Below, one piece after another: positions 1 to 6,033 of a stretch of DNA of 7,339 nucleotides. The stretch is taken from NCBI GenBank assembly GCA_937910255.1, contig CALEOQ010000178.1, positions 1 to 7,339 of the forward strand, read 5' to 3'. Numbering within the stretch: the first letter of the stretch is position 1; each line of letters begins with the position of its first letter. Position numbers and translations under genes: made by a program. Origin of the DNA: an uncultured Caulobacteraceae bacterium. Lineage in GTDB: Bacteria > Pseudomonadota > Alphaproteobacteria > Caulobacterales > Caulobacteraceae. The notes beneath the pieces were generated by a model, which was given only the letters and a program-made list of their open reading frames with translations, was not told where the DNA came from and searched no databases.

Positions 1-65
1 TCAGGCAGAAGACGGCAGACGAGGTTACGACGTGACTGGAGTTGAGACGTGTGCTCTTCCGATCT
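1..65 (+). other. Illumina P7/index adapter contamination (not genomic)
   Basis: Bases 2-25 match the 24-base Illumina P7 flow-cell sequence with three mismatches. Bases 26-31 (tacgac) sit where the six-base index belongs. Bases 32-65 match the TruSeq read-2 primer region with one mismatch, ending in gctcttccgatct at 53-65. The order P7, index, read-2 primer is exactly that of a library adapter. Biological sequence begins at base 66. The mismatches suggest poor base quality at this contig end. The adapter also creates false peptides beginning with CALPI- and MRRVLFRS-like strings, which are known signatures of untrimmed adapter in predicted proteins. Confidence 0.97.
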
Positions 66-434
66 GGGCGGGCCGTCGAGGGTGTCGGCCAGGATCGCCA
101 CGTCCCTGTGCAGGTCCTTGTCGGCCTCGACGGCGGAGACCACGGCGGCGTAGCCGTCGGCGCCGCGGACCACGAGATAGCCGCGCATCGGATCTCCGTG
201 GGCGCGCATGCCCACCGGCAGGCCGGCGGCCCGCATCACATAGGCCAGCGGCGGGCCTTCATAGAGGCTGGGGCCGGCGTCGCCGGGCACGGTCACCTGG
301 GCCCGGGGCAGGTCGGCGAGCGCAGCGGCGCTCAGCACCACCTCGGTTCCGTCGGCCTTCGAGATGGTCACGTCCTGGGCTGCGGCCGGGGTGACCAGGG
401 CCAGCAGCAGGCCGGCGAGCAGAAGAGGCTTCAT
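66..434 (-). CDS. Secreted molybdopterin-oxidoreductase-like protein, 3'-truncated by adapter
   Basis: The reading frame is open from an ATG at 434-432 down to the adapter boundary, giving 123 codons and no stop. The N-terminus is a clear Sec signal peptide: MKP, then a Leu/Ala-rich core, then an AAA-Q site with probable cleavage after about residue 19. The mature part starts DVTISKADGTEVVLS and contains LADLPRAQVTVPG, then LYEGPPLAYVMRAAGLP and RGYLVVRGADGYAAVVS. This resembles the small periplasmic proteins related to the molybdopterin-binding (sulfite-oxidase-like) fold, which often lack obvious cofactor ligands. The class assignment is from memory of the family and the exact function is unknown. 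The start overlaps the GST stop in an ATGA tetranucleotide and has no strong ribosome-binding site of its own, so translational coupling to GST is likely. Perhaps 30-50 C-terminal residues are missing. Confidence 0.72.
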
Positions 435-1048
435 AGGGCGGTCTTCACCGAGTCGCGGGCGCGCATGGCTTCAAGCCAGCGGTTCACATGGGTCAGTTCC
501 TCAGGTGGGCGGAACTTGATCATGCGGGCGAAGTCGATGGAGGCGAAGGCGACAATGTCGGCGATGGTCAGCCGGTCGGCGGCGATCCACTCGCTCTCGG
601 CCAGGCGGCGGTCGAACAGCTTCAGCGCCCGGGTCCCGCTCTGGGCGTTGGATTCCCCGATGGCGGGGTTCTGCTTCTCCAGCACGCCCAGCGCCGGGTG
701 GGTGTGGCGCACGGCCATCATCAGCGGGGTGGCGACCATCATCTCGGCGCGCCTAGTCCACATCTCGATGATCGCCGTCTCCTTGGGATCGCGCCCCATC
801 AGGTTGGGCTCGGGATAGATGCTTTCCAGATAGCGGCAGATGGCCAGGGACTCGGTGATGCAGGTCCCGTCGTCCATCTCCAGCATGGGTACATTGGCGA
901 GGCCCGCCTTGGCCAGATAGTCCGGCTGCTTGTGGGCGCCTTCCAGCAGGCTGACCGGGACGATCTCCACGTCCTCGATGCCCTTTTCGATCATGAACAG
1001 GCGGACCCGGCGGGGATTGGGCGCGCGCTGGGTGTCATAGATCTTCAT
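431..1048 (-). CDS. Glutathione S-transferase family protein
   Basis: A complete 205-residue protein, the usual length for a cytosolic GST. Residues 1-80 form the thioredoxin-like N-terminal domain. It contains the APNPRRVRLFMIEKG segment where the catalytic Ser/Cys/Tyr usually lies, the cis-proline of the VPML motif (V53-P54), and the glutathione-contacting E66-S67 pair in ITESLAICRYL. Residues ~90-205 are the helical C-terminal domain, with the N-capping box T161-x-x-D164 in LTIADIVAFASID. The start is supported by GGAGGAGT (1060-1053) seven bases upstream. No Ser or Cys sits at the usual catalytic place near residues 9-12, so the chemistry is uncertain. It could conjugate glutathione, act as a reductase or isomerase, or be a binding protein. 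It lies 78 bases downstream of the MCP gene on the same strand and overlaps the next gene by 4 bases. Confidence 0.92.
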   Translation of the reverse strand: MKIYDTQRAPNPRRVRLFMIEKGIEDVEIVPVSLLEGAHKQPDYLAKAGLANVPMLEMDDGTCITESLAICRYLESIYPEPNLMGRDPKETAIIEMWTRRAEMMVATPLMMAVRHTHPALGVLEKQNPAIGESNAQSGTRALKLFDRRLAESEWIAADRLTIADIVAFASIDFARMIKFRPPEELTHVNRWLEAMRARDSVKTAL

Positions 1049-1127
1049 GGCGACTCCTCCGGCTTTGCCCCCAGAGGTGGCGCCCTGACGCGGCGGCGGT
1101 CAAGGCGCGCCGAACACCGGCGTCGCC

Positions 1128-2936
1128 TCAGGCGGCCCGGCGCGCGCCTGCCGGCGAAACCGTGGCGGCGCTCAGTTCGAACCGCGCTACCGCCTGGGAC
1201 AGGGCTTGGCTTTCGTTTGAGAGGGCCTGGCTGGCCGCCGTGGTCTGCTCGACCATGGCGGCGTTCTGTTGGGTGACCTGGTCCATCTGGTTGACAGCGT
1301 TGTTCACCTCATGGAGGCCGGTGGCCTGCTCCTGGGCCGAGGCGGCGATCTCGGCGACGGCGCCATTGATCGACGTCACCTGACCGAGGATCTGCTCGAG
1401 GACCTTGCCCGTCTCGCTGACCAGGCTGACGCCGCGGGCGACCTGCGCCGAAGAGGCCGAAATCAGCGCCTTGATGTCCTTGGCCGCTTCGGCCGATCGC
1501 TGGGCGAGCGCCCGGACTTCCGAGGCGACCACGGCGAAGCCGCGGCCGGCGTCGCCGGCCCGGGCGGCCTCGACCCCGGCGTTCAGCGCCAAAAGATTGG
1601 TCTGGAAGGCGATCTCGTCGATCACCCCGATGATCTGGCCGATCTGCTGCGACGAAGACTCGATCTCGCTCATGGCCGCGACGGCGTCGCGCACCACCGC
1701 GCCCGACTGCTCGGCGTTGTCCCGCGCCCGGGCTACGGAATCCCGGGCTGCATGGGCGCCCTCTGCGGTCTTGCGGACGGTGGCGGTGATCTCGTCGAGC
1801 GCCGCAGCGGTTTCCTCCAGGCTGGCGGCCTGCTGCTCGGTCCGGCGCGACAGGTCGACCGAGGCCTCGCTGATCTCGCCGGCTCCGGACCGCACAGCCG
1901 CGGCGTTGCTGGCCACGTCGCGCAAGGTGGCTTCCAGCACGCTGACGGCGCGGTTGAAGTCGGCCTTCAGTTTCTCGGCCTTGGGCGCCACCGCAGCCTG
2001 CACCCGGAAGGTCAGGTCGCCCTGGGCGATGGCGTCCAGGCCCTCGCCCAGGGCCTGGAAGGCGGCTGCATCGGCGGCGGCCTCCTCGGCCTGGCGGCGA
2101 CTGCGCGCCTCCCGGTCGGCCTCAGCCTCCAGCCGCCCTTCGTCGGCTTCACGCTCCAGGCGGCGCTTTTCCATGCCGGCCTCCTGGAACTCCAGCACGG
2201 CCCGCGCCATGGCGCCGATGTCGTCCTGCCGGATGGCCCAAGGGAGCTGAAGATTGCTCTGCCCCCGGGACAGGGCGTCCATCGCCGCGCGGATGCCTCC
2301 CAGGGGGGCGAACATGCGGCGGCTGAGAAACAGGCAGGCGGTTCCGATGACCAGCGTGGCCAGCAGACTCACCACGAGCATGGCCTGCTTGGTCTGGGCT
2401 ACCGAGGCCATGAAGTCGGCCCGCGGGATGCCGACATAGAGTACGCCGATCACCTTGCCGTCCTGCCCGAGGATCGGGTCATAGGCGACGAAATAGGGCT
2501 GGCCGAGAATGTCGGCCTGACCGCGATAGGGCTTGCCCGCCTTCAGCACGGCGTCGTGCACCGGCCCGGGGGCCAGGGCGGTGCCGATGGCCCGCGAGCC
2601 ATCTGGCTTCTTCACATTGGTCGAGATCCGGGTGTCACCGGCGAACACCGTCGCCGTGCCGCCCACCAGCGCCTGCACCAGGTCCACAGGGGCGTAGAAG
2701 CCGTTCAGGGCCTGGTCGCCCACATAGAGCGTCTCGCCCTCCAGCCTATAGGCGTCGCCATAGCGCCCGAGCACATCCCAGGCGACCCGCATGTTGGACT
2801 CCTGCCGGGCGGCGGCCACCTTCATGGCCTCGGCGCTCATGAAGTGCGTGGTGACCAGGCTGAGCACCAGGGCGAGGCCGCCGAGGGCCACCGCCATCAT
2901 GACCGCGATCTTGGTGGAGAGGGAAAGACGATCCAT
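1128..2936 (-). CDS. Methyl-accepting chemotaxis protein with periplasmic Cache domain
   Basis: A complete 602-residue chemoreceptor that senses a periplasmic ligand and controls the CheA kinase array. Domains in order: cytoplasmic tip and TM1 (~9-31); a periplasmic single-Cache-type sensor (~35-180), including VFAGDTRISTNVKKPDGSRA and the late PYFVAYDPIL and GVLYVGIPR strands; TM2 (~185-206); HAMP (~204-257); an Ala/Glu/Arg-rich coiled coil (~255-292); a second HAMP-like segment (~292-345, LDAIAQGDLTFRV); and the signalling four-helix bundle (~345-590). The hairpin tip EIAFQTNLLALNAGVEAARA (441-460) is nearly invariant in this family. Probable methylation helices include TEQQAASLEETAAALDEI. 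The C-terminus (GARRAA) lacks an NWETF-type CheR-binding pentapeptide. The ATG at 2936 is chosen because it leaves a short positively charged tip before TM1; its ribosome-binding site is weak. The ligand cannot be read from the sequence. Confidence 0.96.
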   Translation of the reverse strand: MDRLSLSTKIAVMMAVALGGLALVLSLVTTHFMSAEAMKVAAARQESNMRVAWDVLGRYGDAYRLEGETLYVGDQALNGFYAPVDLVQALVGGTATVFAGDTRISTNVKKPDGSRAIGTALAPGPVHDAVLKAGKPYRGQADILGQPYFVAYDPILGQDGKVIGVLYVGIPRADFMASVAQTKQAMLVVSLLATLVIGTACLFLSRRMFAPLGGIRAAMDALSRGQSNLQLPWAIRQDDIGAMARAVLEFQEAGMEKRRLEREADEGRLEAEADREARSRRQAEEAAADAAAFQALGEGLDAIAQGDLTFRVQAAVAPKAEKLKADFNRAVSVLEATLRDVASNAAAVRSGAGEISEASVDLSRRTEQQAASLEETAAALDEITATVRKTAEGAHAARDSVARARDNAEQSGAVVRDAVAAMSEIESSSQQIGQIIGVIDEIAFQTNLLALNAGVEAARAGDAGRGFAVVASEVRALAQRSAEAAKDIKALISASSAQVARGVSLVSETGKVLEQILGQVTSINGAVAEIAASAQEQATGLHEVNNAVNQMDQVTQQNAAMVEQTTAASQALSNESQALSQAVARFELSAATVSPAGARRAA

Positions 2937-3077
2937 GACATTGGCCTGAAGCTGCGCTTTAGGCTCCCTGTCTAGGGTCCGCGGGTGGCCGTATGGTTTA
3001 CGGACCTGAACGTCCGCCCAGACCGGACGATATGCCGCAGCCTGCCAATCTGATCCGGTTGTGGCGCTCAGCGCGGC

Positions 3078-4355
3078 CTAGAGCCCGAACAGCTCCCGGG
3101 GCATGGCGCCGACCACCGCAGCGGTCATGCAGGTGGCGAGGAAGCCGGCGATGAGGGCCTTCCAGACCATGCCGATGATCTCGGCCCGGCGCTCGGGCAT
3201 CAGCACGCCCATGCCGGTGACGGTGATCCCCACCGAGCCGATATTGGCGAAGCCGCAGAGCGCATAGGTCATGATCATCCGGGTCCGCTCGCCCATGGCC
3301 TCGGCCGGGACGCCGCCCAGCTGGATGAAGGCGATGAACTCGGTCAGCATCAGCTTGACGCCCAGCAGGTAGCCCGCCTGGGGCGCCTCGGACCACGGTA
3401 CCCCGATCAGCCAGGCGAGCGGCGAGAAGACCACCCCCAGCACCCGCTCCACGGTGAGCGGCGCCCCCAGCACGTCGGGGAAGGCGCTGAGCAGGCCGTT
3501 GCCGATCGCCACGAAGGACACGAAGACGATCAGAATGGCCGAGATGTTCAGGGCCACGGTCAGGCCGTCCATCGTGCCCTTGGAGATGGCGTCGATGGAG
3601 GAGTCGTACTTCAGCAATGAGCCGTAGTCGGCGAAATAGCCCCCCTGCCCCTTCTTCTCGGGCACGATGATCCGGGCCAGCAGCACGCCGGCCGGCGCCG
3701 AGACGATGGAGGCCACCAGCACGTGGGCGGCCGCATTGGGCAGCACCTCGCGCAGGATGGTGGCGTAGGCGACCATGGTCGAGCCGGCGACCGTGGCCAG
3801 GCCGACCACGATCATCAGGAAGACCTCCGAACGGGTCAGCTTGTCCAGATAGGCGCGGATGACGATCGGGCTCTCGATCATGCCCAGGAAGATGTTCACC
3901 GCGACGGCGAGCGCCGAGGCGCCGCCCAGGCCCATGGTCTTCTGGAACACGAAGCCGAAGCCCTGGGTGATCCACTTCAGGATCTTCCAGTGCCAGAGCA
4001 GGGCCGAAAGCGCCGAGATCACCAGGATCAGCGGCAGGACCTGGAAGGCGAAGACGAACAGGGCGCCAGGATTGGTGACGTCATAGGGCTGGGCGCCGCC
4101 GGCCATGTAGCCGAACACGAACTGGGTCCCCTGGGCCGTGGCCGCCGCCAGGCCATCGACGCCGGCATTGATCCCGCGCACCACCGAGCGGGCGCCCGGC
4201 AGGCCGAACAGGCCCAGCACCAGCAGGATCTGGACGGTCAGGGCGCCCAGCGCCAGGCGCCAGGGAAAGCGCGAGCGGTCCTCCGACAGGGCCCAGCAGA
4301 CCACAAGGACGAGGACGAGGCCCAGAACGCTCTGGGCGTTTTCCAGTCGGAACAT
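3078..4355 (-). CDS. nupC: Concentrative nucleoside transporter (CNT family), NupC-like
   Basis: A 425-residue inner-membrane symporter that imports nucleosides using a cation gradient. It is hydrophobic throughout, with an N-terminal membrane block (~8-55), the gate/CNT core from ~95, and a C-terminal segment ending at residue 425. CNT hallmarks are visible: NIFLGMIESPIVIRAYL (154-170), the GLATVAGSTMVAYATIL segment (185-201), GVKLMLTEFIAF (332-343) and TYALCGFANIGSVGIT (363-378). By comparison with the Vibrio cholerae CNT structure, E161, E339, N371 and S374 fall at ribose/base-binding positions and are conserved. The usual Gln-Thr before the first Glu is Met159-Ile160, and the usual Asn before the second Glu is Thr338. 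The start at ATG 4355 is preferred over an upstream one because GGGGAGG (4366-4360) lies just before it and the extension is Arg-rich and non-membrane. It is divergent from ohr. Confidence 0.94.
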   Translation of the reverse strand: MFRLENAQSVLGLVLVLVVCWALSEDRSRFPWRLALGALTVQILLVLGLFGLPGARSVVRGINAGVDGLAAATAQGTQFVFGYMAGGAQPYDVTNPGALFVFAFQVLPLILVISALSALLWHWKILKWITQGFGFVFQKTMGLGGASALAVAVNIFLGMIESPIVIRAYLDKLTRSEVFLMIVVGLATVAGSTMVAYATILREVLPNAAAHVLVASIVSAPAGVLLARIIVPEKKGQGGYFADYGSLLKYDSSIDAISKGTMDGLTVALNISAILIVFVSFVAIGNGLLSAFPDVLGAPLTVERVLGVVFSPLAWLIGVPWSEAPQAGYLLGVKLMLTEFIAFIQLGGVPAEAMGERTRMIMTYALCGFANIGSVGITVTGMGVLMPERRAEIIGMVWKALIAGFLATCMTAAVVGAMPRELFGL

Positions 4356-4468
4356 CAAGCCTCCCCAAGCCCGGCGTCTGAGTCGTGGCCGCCGTCGCCA
4401 TGTCCTTGAAGAGCAAGGCCTTGTCCGGCGCAAGGGATGACAGGCCACAGAAAGTCCGGCGCCTCCCC

Positions 4469-4499
4469 TTGACGCACATTATATTGTGCACAATCTAAT
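4469..4499 (+). promoter_or_regulatory. Predicted ohr promoter
   Basis: A good -35-like hexamer TTGACG (4469-4474) is followed, after a 19-base spacer, by TCTAAT (4494-4499), which matches five of six positions of the -10 consensus. A 17-base spacer would instead give AATCTA, a poorer match. The transcription start would fall near 4505, about 20 bases before the ohr ATG. The AT-rich stretch stands out sharply from the GC-rich surroundings. The long spacer is filled by an inverted repeat, which suggests a repressed promoter. Seen in sequence; not tested. Confidence 0.6.
4478..4499. promoter_or_regulatory. Inverted-repeat operator, probable OhrR binding site
   Basis: A 22-base inverted repeat with a perfect 12-base palindromic core, ATTGTGCACAAT (4483-4494). 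The outer arms ATTA and TAAT (4478-4481 and 4496-4499) also pair; only 4482/4495 fails. It lies between the putative -35 and -10 and overlaps the latter, as expected for a repressor site. MarR-type OhrR proteins are known to bind AT-rich dyads at ohr promoters and to release on oxidation by organic peroxides. Assignment to OhrR rests on position and on the neighbouring ohrR gene. Confidence 0.75.
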
Positions 4500-4524
4500 T
4501 GCTTGAGATTGAAAAGGAGCTCCC

Positions 4525-4944
4525 ATGACCCCTCTCTACGAAACCAGCGCCCGCGCCGTCGGCGGCCGCGAAGGCCACGTCGAAACCGCCGATGGTCTGT
4601 TCAAGGCCGATCTGGCCATGCCCAAGGCCTTGGGCGGCAATGGAAACGGCGCCAATCCCGAACAGCTCTTCGCCGCCGGCTACGCCGCCTGCTTCGAAAG
4701 CGCCGTGCGCCACGTCGCCCGCCAGCAGAAGCTCGGCCTGAAGGACGCTGCGGTCACCGCCACGGTGCAGCTCTTCCCCAAGGAGGGCGGCGGATTCCGC
4801 CTGGGCGTGGCCCTGGCCGCCGAGATCGAGGGCCTGGATGAGGCGCCCGCCCGCGAACTGGTGGAGACAGCCCACCAGGTTTGCCCCTATTCCAATGCGG
4901 TGCGCGGCAATATCGACGTGCAGCTGACCACGACGGTGCGGTGA
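4525..4944 (+). CDS. ohr: Organic hydroperoxide resistance protein Ohr
   Basis: A complete 139-residue cytoplasmic thiol peroxidase of the Ohr/OsmC family that reduces organic and fatty-acid hydroperoxides to alcohols; in this family dihydrolipoyl groups are the usual reductants. The catalytic set is intact: R15 in GGREGHV, E46 in NPEQLFAAGYAACF, the peroxidatic C56 in the same motif, and the resolving C120 in VCPYSNAVRGN. The length matches the family (~140). The start is fixed by AAGGAG (4514-4519) five bases upstream of the ATG. The gene follows the operator-containing promoter and overlaps ohrR by a GTGA tetranucleotide, so the two are co-transcribed. Induction by organic peroxide through OhrR is expected. 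Confidence 0.97.
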   Translation: MTPLYETSARAVGGREGHVETADGLFKADLAMPKALGGNGNGANPEQLFAAGYAACFESAVRHVARQQKLGLKDAAVTATVQLFPKEGGGFRLGVALAAEIEGLDEAPARELVETAHQVCPYSNAVRGNIDVQLTTTVR

Positions 4945-5453
4945 ACCAGGACGTCACCAGGCAGGACAAGGCCTCAGAGGCCGCAGCAGGCGAAGGGGTC
5001 GATCCCCTTCGCCTGGACCTGCAACTCTGCTTCGCCCTCTATGGCGCCAGCAACCGGGTCACACGCCTCTACCGCGCGCTGCTGGCGCCGCTGGGCCTCA
5101 CCTATCCGCAGTATCTGGTCATGCTGGCCCTGTGGGAGACCGCGCCGCGCAGCGTTGGTGAGCTCGGCCAGGCCCTGGATCTCGACAGCGGCACGCTCAC
5201 CCCGCTGCTCAAGCGGCTGGAGGCGCAGGGTCTGGTTGACCGCGCCCGCGACCCCCGCGACGAGCGCCGGGTGATCGTCTCCCTCACGCCAGAGGGGACC
5301 GCGCTGCGGGAAAAGGCCCAGCCCATTCCCGGCGAGGTGGTCTGTCGCCTGGGCGGCGACCTGCGCGAACTCGGCGCCCTGCGCGAAGGGCTCAATGCGC
5401 TGCTGCAGCGCCTGGACGCGGCGCAGACGCCGCAGAAAACCCCTGACTCCTAG
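4941..5453 (+). CDS. ohrR: MarR-family organic-peroxide sensor/repressor OhrR
   Basis: A 170-residue winged-helix repressor. The sensing cysteine is C30 in the characteristic LQLCFALYGASNRVTRLYR helix. A second cysteine, C135 (GEVVCRLGGD), lies 105 residues later, the same spacing as the two-cysteine Xanthomonas OhrR. This points to intersubunit disulfide sensing rather than the one-cysteine Bacillus type. The DNA-binding part is ~66-115: SVGELGQALDLDSGTLTPLL as the helix-turn-helix, then KRLEAQGLVDRARDPRDERR as the wing, then VIVSLTPEG. The GTG start at 4941 overlaps the ohr stop (GTGA) and begins just before the first conserved helix. No good ribosome-binding site is seen, so coupling to ohr translation is likely. 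The upstream ATG at 4881 lies inside ohr and would add non-homologous residues. OhrR likely represses its own operon through the 4478-4499 dyad. Confidence 0.95.
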   Translation: MNQDVTRQDKASEAAAGEGVDPLRLDLQLCFALYGASNRVTRLYRALLAPLGLTYPQYLVMLALWETAPRSVGELGQALDLDSGTLTPLLKRLEAQGLVDRARDPRDERRVIVSLTPEGTALREKAQPIPGEVVCRLGGDLRELGALREGLNALLQRLDAAQTPQKTPDS

Positions 5454-5496
5454 GCCAGGCGATCTGCGCACTTCATTGGCGCCAGGCTGAAAGCAA

Positions 5497-5519
5497 GTCG
5501 CCCGAAACGGGCGACCTTT
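5497..5519 (+). terminator. Probable rho-independent terminator of ohr-ohrR
   Basis: A perfect 8-bp GC-rich stem, GTCGCCCG (5497-5504) with CGGGCGAC (5508-5515), encloses an AAA loop. It is followed by CTTTA, a short and weak T-tract. It lies 43 bases after the ohrR stop and 77 bases before the dedA start. The small loop and short T-run make termination efficiency uncertain. Confidence 0.6.
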
Positions 5520-5596
5520 AACCCGCTGACAGATTTTGCCACTAGAATGCCACGACGCCCGGCCATGCCCGCGCCAGACGTCCACGGGAACCCGAT

Positions 5597-6016
5597 ATGG
5601 AATCCATGCTTGAACCGGTCGCGGAGTTCATCCGCGTCAATCACGGTTGGGCCGGCTTGGTGCTGGGCCTGTTCATCATGCTGGAATCCATGGTGATTCT
5701 CGGCGCCTTCATCCCGGCGACGCCGATGCTGGTGCTGACCGGGGGGTTGCTGGCCACCGGCGTCCTCGATCCCGTCTCGGTGTTGCTGGGCTGCATCACC
5801 GGCGCGATCATCGGCGACGCCATCTCCTATTTCATCGGCCGCCGACTGGGCATGCGCGTGCTGCGCCACCGCTGGCTGAAGCGGTACCGCCGCCAGTTCG
5901 CCCTGACGCGGCTCTATTGCCGCCGGTTCGGGGTGATCACCATCTATGTGGGCCGCTTCATCGGCCCGATGCGGGCCTTCGTGCCCGCCGGCTCCGGCTT
6001 CGCGCGGCTGGCCGCC
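5597..6016 (+). CDS. DedA/VTT-domain membrane protein, C-terminus lost at chimeric junction
   Basis: The N-terminal ~135-140 residues of a DedA-family inner-membrane protein; members are linked to membrane homeostasis and lipid-carrier flipping. Visible features are the N-terminal re-entrant/membrane region GLVLGLFIMLESMVILGAFI (20-39), the PATPMLVLTGGLLATGVLDP block, GAIIGDAISYFIGRRLGMRV (69-88), and the family signature YVGRFIGPMRAFVP (117-130) with R120 and R126. After FVP (base 5986) the sequence soon departs from the expected small-residue Ala/Gly helix and C-terminal transmembrane segments. A full-length member is usually ~200 residues. The ATG at 5597 has only a weak GGGAA upstream; another in-frame ATG lies at 5606. 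A TAGAAT box at 5543-5548 could be a -10. The frame stays open to 6862 only because it runs antisense through the kinase, so the apparent 421-residue product is not real. Confidence 0.88.
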
Positions 6017-6033
6017 CTCGCCCTCCCGCAGCA
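5987..6033. other. Chimeric junction between two truncated convergent genes
   Basis: Left of this interval the plus strand encodes a recognisable DedA protein up to the FVP of its signature motif. Right of it the minus strand encodes a histidine kinase, recognisable down to about LLREGEG (its C-terminal side ends near 6017). Neither gene continues across. The DedA C-terminus and the kinase HATPase_c domain are both missing, and there is no integrase, insertion sequence, repeat or intergenic spacer. The exact breakpoint cannot be fixed by eye. An assembly or library chimera is the simplest explanation; a genomic rearrangement is possible but less likely. Confidence 0.85.

Noticed and set aside
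32..818. Two plus-strand open frames (32-394 and 42-818) beginning in the first 65 bases
   Set aside because: Their N-termini are translations of the Illumina adapter, and the rest runs antisense to the secreted protein and GST genes with Arg/Gly-rich, non-family-like sequence.
1108..1122. CGCCG-AACAC-CGGCG hairpin just after the MCP stop
   Set aside because: Only five base pairs and no T-tract in the direction of transcription; such short GC dyads are common at this base composition, and the downstream GST gene may be co-transcribed.
1269..2975. Long plus-strand open frame of 568 codons opposite the MCP gene
   Set aside because: High-GC antisense shadow: its product is Gly/His/Arg-rich without domains, while the minus strand encodes an unmistakable chemoreceptor.
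2937..3077. Possible terminator or operator dyads between nupC and the MCP gene (for example GGAC-N6-GTCC)
   Set aside because: Arms of only four to six bases, no T-run, and no recognisable promoter boxes; nothing supportable in this 141-base gap.
4414..4423. Ten-base palindrome CAAGGCCTTG upstream of nupC
   Set aside because: Short, GC-centred, with no paired promoter elements; could be chance.
4356..4448. N-terminal extension of NupC starting at 4448
   Set aside because: The extra 31 residues are Arg-rich and unlike a CNT N-terminus, and a good ribosome-binding site precedes the ATG at 4355.
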